From NCBI RefSeq assembly GCF_902148855.1, contig NC_043963.1:37895827-37959826 (forward strand): a stretch of DNA of 64,000 bases, read 5' to 3'. Under the pieces are notes generated by a model. The model searched no databases and was not told the DNA's origin. It saw only the letters and a program-made list of their open reading frames with translations. Positions 40,976 to 52,631 of this stretch are shown piece after piece. The first letter of the stretch is position 1. Every line of letters starts with the position of its first letter. The translations under genes were made by a program, and so were the position numbers. Source of the stretch: Sphaeramia orbicularis. Lineage: Eukaryota > Chordata > Actinopteri > Kurtiformes > Apogonidae.

Positions 40976-43900
40976 TATTATGTTACTACTACTACTACTA
41001 CTACTACTACTTTGCCACTTGTTTCTACTAGTACTTTCCAATGTGGAATTGCAATTTTCACTACTGTTATTTATAGCTATTGTATTACTTGTTTCTTGTG
41101 GTACTTCTTGTGTGTATGTCTGGTGTTATCTAGTCTGGTCTAATGTAATCTGATCTAGCTAATCTAATCTAATTAATACATTTGATCTAATCTAATCTAA
41201 TCTAATCTATTTTTTCTGAGTAGATCTTGACTTCATTTGAGCTACTTTAAAAATTGTTGGTAATTTAATGTACAGCAATGCATCATAAAATCACTATATA
41301 TTTGTATCATATATTATATCTCTAAAGAGTCAGCTTTTCATGAGCTGGGAAACACAGCCCTGTTAAAAAAATTAATGAAAAAAATTATTAAGTATCGAAA
41401 CTTCACCCATAAAAAAACATGTGATTATTCAGTTAATTATAAACATTAGATAATCAACACAGTTGGACATATGTGGTTTTTGCTGGACAGGAAAGGGGTA
41501 AAAAATTGTGAGACATATAGTGGAGTAAAAAGTACAATATTATCCTCTGAGATATGGTGGAATTTATATTTTAAAAAAACAGACTGGAAAAATTGACATT
41601 AAATACCAATTCATACCTAAGTACAGTACTTGAGTGCTCTATGATCTACTTCTGCTTAGGAATAGATATGTAGGTCGGTAGGGTTTGTCATGTGGTTTAT
41701 GTTTGTTAAGGAATTAGTCAATGTGTGAACTTTCAGGCTAAGAGTCCATAAAGTAAACAAAAGTGATGGGTTGTCGTTGCTTGTACTGGGGTGAATGTGC
41801 AGTATGTGGTGTGTTGCATTATGTAATATTCATAGTGAGTACATTTCTGTGTAATAGATCTGATGTTACTGAATATTTGGACATGAAAACTCATCCTGAA
41901 ACTCCTTTTTTCTACAGTACCTTTCCCTCAGAGTCACATGGAGTGTGTGGTGTAGAAGTAGTCACTGTCTGTACATGCAGGTCTTGGTTTACAGCTCCCT
42001 GAACCAGCCTCTGGAGAAACAATCAGCAGGGTCACAACACACAGCACATTAAGAACACACACCACTGACACTCTGTAACACAACATTTACATACACTGTG
42101 CTTTATCTGGGTTTTAAAAGGTTAAAGGTTAACTTGCTTTATTATCCCTGTAGGGAAATTCTGCAGTGTACCCATCCTATGCACTAGCATTAGCATTAAC
42201 ACATAATAGTAGTGAGCGGCCATTGAAGGTGCTCAGATTCCAACTCCAGATCCTCATCAGCACCGCCGTCAAGATCACCCACAGGAAATAAAAATATGCA
42301 ACTGTTTGATTTCACATTCAAATATACAACAGTGTATATGTCTGCTGGAATATGCAGTTAAAGTCTCAATCCTCTCTGTCCACATTTCATTTTACTTATT
42401 GAAGGTGAAACAAAAAGATGCATTCATCAAAGATAACGTTCAAGACGTTTACTTATGAAAAGGATTTGTAACAAATATTTTAGAGATAAATAGAACATTT
42501 TATAAATGCCATCTGGAAACTAGAAGCTCCAGTACTTGAATAGTTTGAGACTTTCTCACCAAGAGATAGACTAGTAATGTTAACTCCAGCTGCTGCAATG
42601 TTGATTTTTTGTTGAGAATTAAATGTCATAGAAGTAAATGTAATTAATGATTGCATTGTCTTGTTTTTCATTTAATGCCATTAGCACTCTATAAGTGTCA
42701 CAGTAGTTTATTTAAACAGAAACAATACACAAGAGTAAAATTCTAGGATAATATCAACACTGATACTGAAACTGATCATTTGGCCAATATTAATTTTACT
42801 TTGTTCATTTTGTTTTTGTTATTTGATATTCCCTTTTGTGCTAGAGCAGAGATGTCAAACTCATTTTAGTTTAGGGAACACATTAAATCCAATATGACCT
42901 GAAGGGGGCCGGACCAGTAAATAATATAAAATCCTATAAATAATGTCAACTCCAAATGTTTCTCTATGCTTTAGAGTAAAAAGAGTAAGATTACATTATG
43001 AAAATGTTTACATTAACAAAGTATCCTTCTAAAAATGTGAATAACATCTATAAAAATGAACATTCTGCCATTTCTTAAGTGCAATTTTAACAATATTATG
43101 TCTCAGCTCATCATTTACACATGTGCATTAAAACTTATAGATCAGAGTGGATCTACAAATACACAAAACCTTATTTATCTTATTTTTTTTTACTCTTAAA
43201 CAAAGAGAAGAATTTGGAGTTGTCATTATTTATAGATTATTATGATAGTATTTTACTGATCTGTAATACTGACTGTAGTTTATTGACTTGAGATCGAATT
43301 AGGCTGAATGTGGATCCTGAAATATAATGATTGGTAACATCTTAAGTGTAATCTTTGCATTTCATAAATTCATCCTACGGGCTGGATTGGACCCTTCAGT
43401 GGGCCGCATGTTTGACACCTGTGTGCTAGAGAAAAAAATTAATTCATATATATGCTAACTTAAAGGGGTTATACAGTATGTAATATTGATATTCCAAACT
43501 ATAAACATACAAACTGCATACATACATCTAAATACAATGGTATTTATGTCAGCATCACATTCACACAAATCCCATTATGAATTTTATGAAACAACCTTTA
43601 ACATAACATGGCAGATAACGACCACTGTTATCAATGAAAAATTCCATCAGTTTCAGAAATATGTGCAAATCTCAGCCAAAACTGATGCTTGTCTGATATA
43701 TCAGTGCATCCCTACTATACAATGACGAGGAGGAGACAGTTATGGCATCAAACACTGGAACATATATACATTTCTAACACTGCATATCTGGCAGAAAAAA
43801 TGACAATACAGGAACCCTGGTACTAAAACAATCACTGATAACATGTGATTGAGGAAAAAAAAAAAGGGGGAGCAGTGAGATGATGATATCAAATCTCCAA

Positions 43901-46900
43901 TAACGTGGAAACTGGGAATTGAGCTGTTTTTATAAAGGTGACTGGAAATGTTTAACTCAGTGATGAGCAGCTCAAATAACTCTAAAGACGTTTATGTGAA
44001 AATTGGAACAGGCCCAAATGTCTAGTTTGTTTCATATTACGTCAGTTACTTTTTTGTAGCAACCCATGTCAAACACAATATTTCCTCAAGAACATGTCTG
44101 AAGAAAAAATATGAATGCGATGTTTGTGTACAGAGCATTACAAACCCAGACATACCTGCGTATTCGTCTTTACTACACTCATGACACACAGTGGCTCCCT
44201 TGGTGGAGTAGCTGTCGGCAGGACAGGGGCTGCAGTGAGCAGAGCCTTCTTTTGCACTGTGAGTGCCAGGTTTACAGTGGAAACACTCTGATGTATAGGC
44301 CACCCCTGGACAAAACACAACAATCACCTTCTAACAATCAACCTGAGGAGCAGATGAAGCTTTAGAAAAGCTACACTCAACATCCTACCAGTGATGTTCT
44401 ACCTGAGATGGCGATGTTTCTTAACTGCACAGGTTCGACAGCAGCACCCTGCAGAGAGTATGTAATGGTTCTCCAGTACAGAACATTGTTGCCTTTGCTC
44501 AGATCAATCTGCAGAGACCAAACATGAAGGAAAAGAGTAGATGGACAGGGTGTTCACAGAAGTTTCTTTACAATTTAAACAATTTATAACAAAAGCAATT
44601 AATGAGATATGTTCATCAGATTTGTTCTATGTTCTCAGTGGTTATCAAAGTTTTTCATCACATTGTTGGATCATGTACAATTGAATCATTTGTCCATTTT
44701 TTTTCAATGAGAGATCAATTATTGCAAATGTTGACTTTGACCTTTTGACTGAATATGTGTCACCACAGCTGGATGACCTTCAACCAACCATCACTTTCCA
44801 GGTAGATGGTGCACCACCACATTGGGTTCTGCATGTTGGTGGGTTCCTAAATCAAATATTTCCAGATCGGTGGATTGGAAGGGATGGTCCAATTCCCTGA
44901 ACACCTTGGTCAAGATATCACTGCCCTGGATTTGTTTTTATCGAGTTATGTTAAAGATATCATGTACTGAACAAAGATACAAGACATCAACGACCTGAAG
45001 TAAAAGATCACTGATGTCACTGACACCACTGATGAGGCTATGATACAGACAACATGGAAACAAATCCAGTACCGTCTGGATGTGGTTCGTGCAGCTAATG
45101 GTGTCCATATAGAGGTGTATTAAATGAGGCAAAAAAACCCCGTCAGTATCTGCTTTTTATTTTGTAATAATTTCCACAGATTTGTCTATTTATTTGCTTT
45201 TGTAATAAATTTGTTCAGTTGTAAAGAGACTTTATGGACACCCTGTATATTATCGCTCCACTGCAGTAAGTATTTTTATATGCTTAAAGCTCTACTCGCA
45301 CTAACTGTGTGTATGTTCCACTTGTTCTCAGAGATACTCATCGACCGGCTTTCAGAGTCCGTAGACTGGCACTGGTCATTCTGAACCTGTAGGAGGAAAA
45401 GAAAAAGTCATTGGCAAATGATTTCCCCCACTTTCAGAACTGCTATTGTTGTTGGCACTTACAAAGAACTCAAAGTAGACGCTGCTGTCAGGGTAGAAGT
45501 ACTCAAAGGACACACTTCCAGGTTTCTTCAGACTCACTGCGTAGGACAGTGTTGCGGTGCACTCATCTGTGTTTGAAACGATGTAGTCACCCTTTGGAGT
45601 CCATGTGGAGCTGGGAAACATGAACCAAAGACACAAAAGCCTTATAAGCCTCCTCATAGTAGAAACACCATGGCGGTTTCTTTTAAATCTAATGACTGTG
45701 GCATATACTTGGAGCAGATGATGTGGGCATCCCCGCCATTCATGTTCATGCCTTGGGTGACAAAACCTGTGGGGAGGCTGTCCCACTCGTCAAAGGCCAC
45801 GCCGGTGCCCAGAGAGTAGGTCCCTGCGGCACATTTCTGACACTTCTGTGAACGCATGTCAAGGAACTCCCCTTCATTACAGGAGAAAGCTATAAAAAAG
45901 AGGAAAAAGGTTTAAAAATGTTCAAACGCTGAGTTGTCTAAAGGGGTCATATTTTGCTAAACCCACTTTTATTAGTCTTTGGTACATTTATTTGTGTATT
46001 TGGACCCTAATAGTTCAAAAAGTTTGAATTTGAACTCTCCAGGTGCTGCAAAGCTATCTTTACATTCATTTTGGCAAAAATCGAGTGGATTTCAACAACC
46101 TGTTTTAATTCCTTTTTAATTTGTTATGTCTATAACTAGTTACGTCACGGCATTTGTACATATAACATCAAGACTTCTGATGAACATTTCTCCCGTTACG
46201 GAGAAACGGACAGGTCAAAAACCTGGAGGGGGGGGGGGGGGGGGTGAAGTGGCTCATGAGCATTTAAAGGGCCAGCACTCAAAAAGACCTTTCTGGTGTC
46301 ATTACAACAGAAATAGTGTTGAAGATGGACCTGTGGAGTTGAATTAAAGAAGAATTCAGACCCAAGCATAGCATTTACAGTTCATGTAGACCACAGGGAA
46401 ATTATTTGAAATGCATAATTCCATTTAAAAAAACAAAATATGACCCCTTTAAAGAGGTTATAAATAAGATGAATCTAATCAAATCGAATCGAATTGAATC
46501 GAATCGAATAGAATAGAATAGAATAGAATAGAATAGAATAGAATAGAATAGCCTTTATTGTCATTGTGTGTACAATGAAATTAGGAGTGCTACTTCAGTC
46601 AGTGCGACAATATTATCAAAACACCAGTACCACAGAAATAAGAATAGCCCAAATATAAAATTACAAAACTAAAAATAAGATAATAAAATAGATTAAATGT
46701 TACAATTCCATAAAGTAACAGAAGAATAAAGCTAAGTAGAATAAAAAATAAAAATGGACATTATATGAATAGAAGCAAATTTACAGTATTAACAGTATGT
46801 ATATATATGAATAATATTAACAATATTAACAGTATGTATTATGAAAAAGTATGTATATCTATGTCTGTATACCAGTGAACCAAGTCTATTTAAAAATAGT

Positions 46901-49900
46901 GCATTCACATTTTGATAAATATTGAATAAATGTTACAATATTATTGCAGAACAGATTTATTGCACATCATTTCACATTTATAGGCTAAAGAAGGTTAAGA
47001 AGGTTAAGGTTAAGAAGTTAGTTGAATACAGATCTGTAAGAATGACACTCACTGCACTGAGTGCCTTTGACTGGATCTGGGAGTCCTGTACATGTTTCAG
47101 GTTTGTTGGGAACTGCCACTCTCCACCTTGACCCGAGCACGTCACACTCCGTGTATTCAAAGTGATAATCTGACTGCAGCGACAAAACACAGCTGTGAGT
47201 TTCACACAGGTGAATGTAAACACACTATAGAACCAGAGGAGGCTAGGAGGGCACAGACATTCACTTTGTTCCAGTTTCACAAAATTATTAACCTAAAAGA
47301 CCCAAACATCGCCACCAAACAAAAGCATCTACTGATCAGAAATGTTTAATAACTGTTCATCCATTAATTCTATCAATAATTGGTGTAAAATGGAGTTAAC
47401 CATCTTTTCATGGTCATCAGATATGACCCGTTTGGACGTTCACCAGTAAAACCCATGGAGTTTGAACAATGACAGAAGTTGGAGCCACTTCATTTTTGCA
47501 GAAAAGTCACTTTTTCTTCAGTTTTCCCTAATTCTGATATAATAACCCTCAACTTTAATCTGAGTTTTTATGAACATCTACATCAGTGGTTCCCAACCTT
47601 TTTTGGCTCGTGACCCCATTTTAACATCACAAATTTCTGGCAATCCCAGACATTCAAACCAGAGACATTTTTTGCTAAATTTTTTTTTTTTTTTATCATG
47701 TAATAGTTTGCTATACTATGTTGCAAATAAATATTAATTTCAGATGACATTTAGTCTAGATAATGTATATTATTCTGGACGGAGGCAGAAAAGCCAGGTG
47801 TAGATTACTGCACGAAGTGAGAATTTTATTTTCCTTGGTCAGGATATATACAGTCAGTCCAGTTTAGATTTACAAGGCTGACAATTAATACTGAACAAAC
47901 AATAACTCAAACTATGAATTATGAAAGAGCTGCAGCATCTGAAACTGACCACAATGAACATTTGAAAGATAAACAGTACCACAGTGCTTCAGTTTCAGCT
48001 TCACAGTTTGTCATGTCTTTTATGTATTGTGATTGTCTCTTTCAACTCATCATATATTTTTTACTAGTAAGCTTTTTTTTGTTTTTTTTTTTTTTTATCA
48101 ATTACTAGAAATTTTAGACGACCCCATTTGAATCCCAGGAAACCCCACATGGGGTCCCGACCACAAGGTTGAAAAACACTGATCTACACGATCAGTAAAT
48201 TAAATATAGGAAAATATCCAATTTTCAATGGTAAAAAAAAAAAAAAAAATACGGAGAATAATATAATAATAAATTGTGGGAAAAACTAAGAGAAAAAATA
48301 ATTTAGGAACTGCCATTGAAGTAGCAAAGGGTCTTTATGGGTTAAACTCCACACAAATCTTAAATTATGCTGTGTGTTCCACCATTATATCAGACAGCAG
48401 CACAAGACAAAGGTCTTACATGAGCCTGTGGGTGAATTAGATTGGACGTCTTAGTGAATTTCTAATGAAGAAACTCATTTGGAACCAATTGAACTCATAC
48501 AAATAACAATAAAGACAACAGACAGTACTGACAATATAGATGTGACATTTCTAAACAACAGCTAGTCATAACAGCCACATGAGACAGGATTAAAAGCACA
48601 AAAGTTCCACTGATCCGTCACATCTACACAAAATGCTGTGACCAGTTCATTTTTTAGATGTACAGGGATCACTAAATTGAAGAAATGAGTTCATAGGTCA
48701 GTTACACCCACCGCCATTTATTCTTTTAATTATTTTCAGTGGAAAGCAGGTATATCCTATCTATTAACTCACCTTGTAAATATGTTTGAATAAGGTCAGA
48801 GTAAATACAAAGGTTAGTATAGCAAAGATAAATCAATGTTGCAGAATGTGCTGGAATAACCACATTCACTGTGGAGCCTCTGAAGGTCCAGATGAGACAT
48901 ATGTGAGCTGAGCAGGATATTCCAAAAATAATACTATTTTCAGGTTTGAGGTTACAGATAATGTCAAATATTTCAGCCACCTTTTTGTGGATCTGCTCCT
49001 AATTTCAATGGGTTTGTCCTTGTCCCGTGCCCTATCCTCCTACCAAGTTTCATGAGCTGTAGTTTTTATATGATCTTGCTGACAGGCAGATTTGAGGGAT
49101 CACATAAAATCCTTGACGGAGGTGATAAAATCATTGACATGTAAAGGAAATAGGACTGTAATTACAAAAAACAGGTGACCTGGTTTACACCTGTAACACT
49201 TAAGCTGAACCAGCCTCCTTTACAAATAAAAGGTAAGGCTAATATTTGCTAAGGAGGCTGACTCAACTGTTGTTTAAATCTCACTCATTAAGGATGTACT
49301 GCAACTCTACACCAGTTCAGACTCCCCTTACGGCCTATTGACTTACGCTGAGGGGAAGAAATGCTGGTTCATCCATGATCTTTTTGTAAACACTTTTTTT
49401 CAATGTTGTCACAGCCTTTAAGACAGAAACAGTAGGAGTTTTTTTGTTTTTTTTTTGTGAGATGTTGCCTTTTTAAATACAGTAGATGACTGACAAAGGG
49501 GGTTCCACCCTTAACGTGCAATTTATGATAAATAAGTCGATCTGATGCCTTTGGAAAGGAAGGAATGGTCTAATCTGTAAATCTGGTCACTGGTCAACAG
49601 TTGGCAAAAATATTCCTGAGAAGGTCATTTAGCTGCCACATGAAGCCACGTGGGATTAATAGTTAACAAAAGCCCAACACCAGCAGCAGCGAAAGCTCCT
49701 CTAAGTCTGGTTTTCGATTAGACCTGCTACATTAGCCGTGGATAGGGTATCACATTAACAGAGATCTGTGTGGGAGGACTTATTGTAAAAATACATTAAA
49801 CTAGAGATGGTCTTCTCTACCCTAATCGCCTCCTTTAAACAAACATGGCAAAACCAAGGCAACAGGACATCATGACCTGCTGTGCCTCATGGACGGGGAA

Positions 49901-50863
49901 ACAAATACACGTGGGATGAAGGTACGGGCTTCCTTTTCCAAAATGAACGTCTACATTGTAAGATCAGTTTAATATACAAGCCTATGTGTCTCAGCTGCTG
50001 GTGCAAACACTTACTGGACACTCTGCGGCAATCTGATCAAAAAGAAACATTTTGCATACTATTTAACTGCGCTCATGCAAATTAAGAACAAATACAGAAT
50101 GGCGCAGTTACACATGGAGTAAAACACAAGATAACAACCAGAAAAAAACCCTTGAGTAACGAGAAGGGCCTGATGTAATGCCCGCTTGAGAAACATATGT
50201 TCATTTCCCATACGCACTCATCCTGCAAAGTCTAACACAGAACTCAACATTCCCCTCTGTAAATGTATATGTTTGCAGTTATCTTAACAGACTGAGATGA
50301 ATCTACTTGTTATGCACAGTGTAAAAAAAAAATTAGAGCTGAATCATGAGCTCGAGAGCCTGTTTGTCAGCAGTTTTTTGTTCTAGGATACTTAATGCAC
50401 AGACTCTTATTTAGGTGTATAGATGCACAATGCAAATGTTTTACCTTCCTGCACTTTTAATAATTTGTGGGATTCTTAACATTTGCTTGGATAAACCTGA
50501 TACAAGCTTGAAACACACAAAACATGTTAACTTAATAAGAATGAGTTGTGATACTGTTGCAAACTAACTGAATAATGATAATAAAGGATAACACATGAAT
50601 ACCCTGATGCAGGTTCTAGTACCATCTCATACCTGCAGCTCAAATATTCAATATTTTTACCAAATGACCCTATTTAAACCTCTATATTCCTCATCTACTT
50701 GTCATTTTTCTTCAGTGCATTTTGTTCTCACTAAATTGTAACTACAGAAAATAAAAACACACATTGATCCTCTCACCTCTTTGCACATGGGCAGATCCGC
50801 CTGGGTTTGTGCAAAAGCCAGCCCCAGTAGGACTAGTCTCAGATGGGTCAGGCCCGGCTGCAT
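32606..50863 (-). CDS. elapor1: Endosome/lysosome-associated apoptosis and autophagy regulator 1 (N-terminal half)
   Basis: Orthologue of human ELAPOR1 (KIAA1324/EIG121), a type I membrane protein of trans-Golgi and endolysosomes. Exons, 5' to 3': 50777-50863 (ATG plus signal peptide, [20 protein letters not shown]), 47053-47173, 45709-45889, 45463-45610, 45306-45386, 44403-44508, 44156-44305, 41921-41998, 37084-37263, 35639-35766, 34559-34649, 32829-32933, 32606-32743: about 1.59 kb, roughly 530 of about 1010 residues. Diagnostic stretches include [35 protein letters not shown], the cysteine-rich [20 protein letters not shown] repeat, [19 protein letters not shown] and [18 protein letters not shown]. 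The second half, with the transmembrane helix and tail, is absent because of the N gap at 32468. Frame breaks occur in exons 8, 9 and 12 (a run of seven A/T bases in the last) and at the exon 10/11 junction. One intron holds the 3-kb palindrome. Head to head with cfap276, as in human. Confidence 0.94.
33296..33805. repeat. Dispersed GTARCACGTGGAC motif cluster
   Basis: Five near-copies of GTAACACGTGGAC on the same strand in 510 bp of an elapor1 intron: about 33296 (GTAGCACATGGAC), 33465, 33635, 33659 (GTAGCACGTGGAT) and 33790 (GTAACGTGTGGAC). The spacing is irregular, so it is not a simple tandem repeat. Function unknown. Confidence 0.6.
35965..36110. repeat. (AGATA)n tract with retroposon-like tail
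   Basis: GATAA/GATGAGACAA pentamer-type repeats (35972-36072) followed by CATTATTTATCCCATCATTG, a motif I know from 3' ends of fish retroposons next to such pentamers. Similar pairs occur at 31420 (TTACA) and 46490 (GAATA). Confidence 0.7.
37785..38530. repeat. Minisatellite of the left foldback arm
   Basis: Imperfect tandem units of roughly 55-60 bp built from AAATTATCCACTAGATGAAA, AAATTATCTACTACAAGAAA and AAAAGAGAACAGCCTAA, about 14 units. Unit types change along the array; the inner units carry ACAGGTGAAAAAATTATCTA. Confidence 0.9.
39850..40780. repeat. Minisatellite of the right foldback arm
   Basis: Inverted counterpart of the array at 37785-38530, with more units (about 18). The same change of unit types occurs in mirror order, for example TTTTTCACCTG units nearest the centre. 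The length difference shows independent repeat turnover in the two arms. Confidence 0.9.
40925..41210. repeat. Cluster of simple repeats: (ATT)n, (CTA)n, (AATCT)n
   Basis: ATAATA/TTATTA triplets (40925-40983), ACT triplets (40985-41015) and TAATC pentamers (about 41140-41210) lie directly beyond the right end of the foldback element, in the elapor1 intron. Confidence 0.85.
42115..42290 (-). mobile_element. SINE tail fragment
   Basis: CTAGCATTAGCATTAACACA and AGTAGTGAGCGGCCATTGAAG match the tail of the SINE at 11606-11822. It is preceded by TTTATTATCCCTGTAGGGAA, a fish retroposon-type end. The tRNA-like head is not present. Confidence 0.55.
42847..43423. mobile_element. hAT-type non-autonomous element (inverted copy)
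   Basis: 577 bp, TGTCAAAC family in reverse orientation: starts CAGAGATGTCAAAC and ends GTTTGACACCTGTG. Flanked on both sides by the exact 8-mer TGCTAGAG. Non-coding, in the elapor1 intron between exons 7 and 8. Confidence 0.88.
44546..45245 (+). mobile_element. Deleted IS630/Tc1/mariner-superfamily transposon
   Basis: Ends CAGGGTGTTCACAGAAGTTT and, inverted, CAGGGTGTCCATAAAGTCTC. The interior keeps part of a DDE transposase ([20 protein letters not shown], a frame-shifted [11 protein letters not shown] region, and the C-terminus). The first half of the gene is missing and the frame is broken. In an elapor1 intron. Confidence 0.7.
45941..46450. mobile_element. MITE with AAGGGGTCATATTTTGC ends (uninterrupted copy)
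   Basis: About 510 bp; both ends present (AAGGGGTCATATTTTGC / AATATGACCCCTTT). Includes an 18-bp poly-G run near 46227. It carries the intact CAAGCATAGCATTTACAG that is split by insertion in the copy at 5623. Confidence 0.75.
46480..46700. repeat. (GAATA)n tract with retroposon-like tail
   Basis: GAATC then GAATA pentamers (46486-46551) followed by GCCTTTATTGTCATTGTGTG and ACAATGAAATTAGGAG, a familiar fish repeat end. Likely the antisense 3' end of a retroposon; its body is absent. Confidence 0.65.
47292..48341. mobile_element. TTAA MITE (reverse copy) split by a hAT element
   Basis: TTAA-flanked at 47288-47291 and 48342-48345; reads as the inverse of 26895-27428, from CCTAAAAGACCC to GGGTCTTTATGGG. 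It is interrupted by the hAT at 47584-48181. In elapor1 intron 1. Confidence 0.8.
47584..48181. mobile_element. hAT-type element, CAGTGGTTCCCAACC family
   Basis: 598 bp with ends CAGTGGTTCCCAACCTTTTT and GGTTGAAAAACACTG. Target duplication ATCTACAT / ATCTACAC (7 of 8) inside the TTAA MITE. Two more copies are at 52849 and 54066. Non-coding. Confidence 0.88.
48770..48970. mobile_element. Fragment of the 26895-type TTAA MITE
   Basis: TGTTGCAGAATGTGCTGGAATAACC and TTCACTGTGGAGCCTCTGAA align with 27214-27270. Ends not found; old copy. Confidence 0.45.
48975..49130. mobile_element. Degenerate dispersed repeat ending CCTTGACGGAGGTGATA
   Basis: CTACCAAGTTTCATGAGCTG, a GATCTTGCTGACAGGCAGA motif and the end CCTTGACGGAGGTGATA match the same common vertebrate repeat as 21583-21830, in opposite orientation. 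Confidence 0.45.
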
Positions 50864-52515
50864 CGTGGCCTCTGATCCTGTCAAGAGTTGAAGTGATGGA
50901 GCTGCAGAACTGACCTGCCGCTCAGGTGTAGCGGTGGGCGTGGCCACAGCCCCAGTGGTGAACAACCACTGAAAGGTGATTGGCTCCTGCATGGGGCTGT
51001 TTGAACTCTGTGTCACCATCAGACGGATCACATCACTCCACAGGTTCTTCCTCTTTGTGCCTTCCTTCATGGTTTCTTAAATGTGTACTTGTCACTTGTT
51101 GAGAAGGATTACCAGGCAGTTCAGGGTCAAAAATAAGAGGTATCATGACCAGAGTTTACAAACAAACAAACAAAGCTGCAAATAACTGCAAATATCTGAG
51201 CTTTATATAACAACGAGGATTAAAAAAAACACAGATAAGAAAAAGACAATAACTCATAATTTTACCAGAATAAAGATGCAGAGTTATTTGAAAAGTCTTC
51301 ACATAAATCAAAAGAATAACGAAACAGTAAAGATGTCCATAAATAAAACACAAATGAAGTAAAAATCACAGCGGTGGGACTGAGACTGATGATGTGTTTA
51401 GGACAGCCGGGAATTTGGTAATAGTGGCCTGAGCCTTTGTGTCATTGGGAATGAATGAATAAACATCCAACTGAACTAAAATATTTGGCAGAATTATTAG
51501 AATAATTATGACTTTAATTATGACTTAATTATGACATATTTCAACTTTGAACTTTGTCAAATTTCTCGTAAAATAAAACTCCCTTTCTTTCTTTTTAAAT
51601 TTTTTAACCCTTTATGCACAGTGGTCACTACAGTGGACAGCTATTCAAAGTTGTTTTGTTGTTTTAATTCCATATCAGCCAACACAGTGGACGCTCATGC
51701 ATCATCCCATACACTGATATTCATACCACTACTGTAACTTTGCTGTTCTTCATAAAACTGATCTGCACTAATATGTTTGAGTGTAAATGAATTGCTTGTT
51801 ATTGTTATTAGACTGTAATTAACAGGGTTTGTTTTGGGTTTTTTTAACAATTTTTTTTTTTTTTTTTGCATATTATCTCCATGAAGTAAGTAATAACTAG
51901 TATCAGAGTATGTTAAAACATCAGATAAGCTGCATTAAAAATATTATTTCATAGTTTTCACACAGTACGTCAGTTTTAAATTTCTTCAAAAATTAAATGT
52001 AGGGTGTCCAGCTGAGTGGACATTTTTGCAACTCCATAAAAAATAGGTTCATAAAAATGTTTTCAATTGCATTGTTTTTTAATGCCTAGAGGAATAACAA
52101 CACTCAGGAGAAAAAAATCTAGATTAAGGCTCTTGTAATTCATGCATGAAAGGGCTAAATATAGCTATTTTCTAGCAATAAATGGATAAACAAACAAACA
52201 AATAAATAAACAAATAAATAAAAAATGTTAAAAATGTGTCTGTGTGCAGTTTATAGCTCATTAACTTAATCACTTTGTTTCAAATGTTTTTGTATACTTA
52301 TGTCTATTCTCATTACTAACATAGATTTGGAAACTAAACTAATAAACATTATTTTAAATATGTGACCAAAAAACAGAATAACTATTAAATTTTTCCATTG
52401 TCTGATGCTAAATGGACTCTTTGGTGTGTGCAGTAGTACAGTACAGCTGCCACATGAAATAGTTTAAAAACAATGAGCCTTTTAATCTGAAAAGTCATAC
52501 CGGAACTTCTTTCCA
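50864..52515. promoter_or_regulatory. Divergent upstream region of elapor1 and cfap276
   Basis: The two start codons point away from each other and are 1.77 kb apart. The elapor1-proximal part (50864-51100) is GC-richer; the cfap276-proximal part holds the X-box. Between them lies a 547-bp TTAA MITE. I see no TATA box that decides a start site. Confidence 0.4.
51608..52154. mobile_element. TTAA MITE (piggyBac-like), CCCTTTATGCAC ends
   Basis: 547 bp; left TTAA then CCCTTTATGCACAGTGGTCA, right CATGCATGAAAGGG then CTAA. Same family as 53128-53901. It sits in the shared upstream region of elapor1 and cfap276. Confidence 0.8.
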
Positions 52516-52528
52516 GTCGCTTAGCAAC
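52516..52528 (+). promoter_or_regulatory. RFX X-box upstream of cfap276
   Basis: GTCGCTTAGCAAC fits the RFX-factor X-box (half-sites GTNRCC and RGYAAC) with one mismatch in the left half and a perfect right half. It ends 103 bp before the cfap276 ATG, the usual place for X-boxes in ciliary genes. Regulation by RFX/FOXJ1 is inferred from the match and the ciliary nature of the gene. Confidence 0.7.
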
Positions 52529-52631
52529 CACATTGTAATCATCCGCTTAGCTTTATGCTAAAACAGAAGCTATATCTGCCAACAGTATATCTTGGCTAAT
52601 TGGTGTTAAAGCTGTTTCAGTACTGGGCCAC

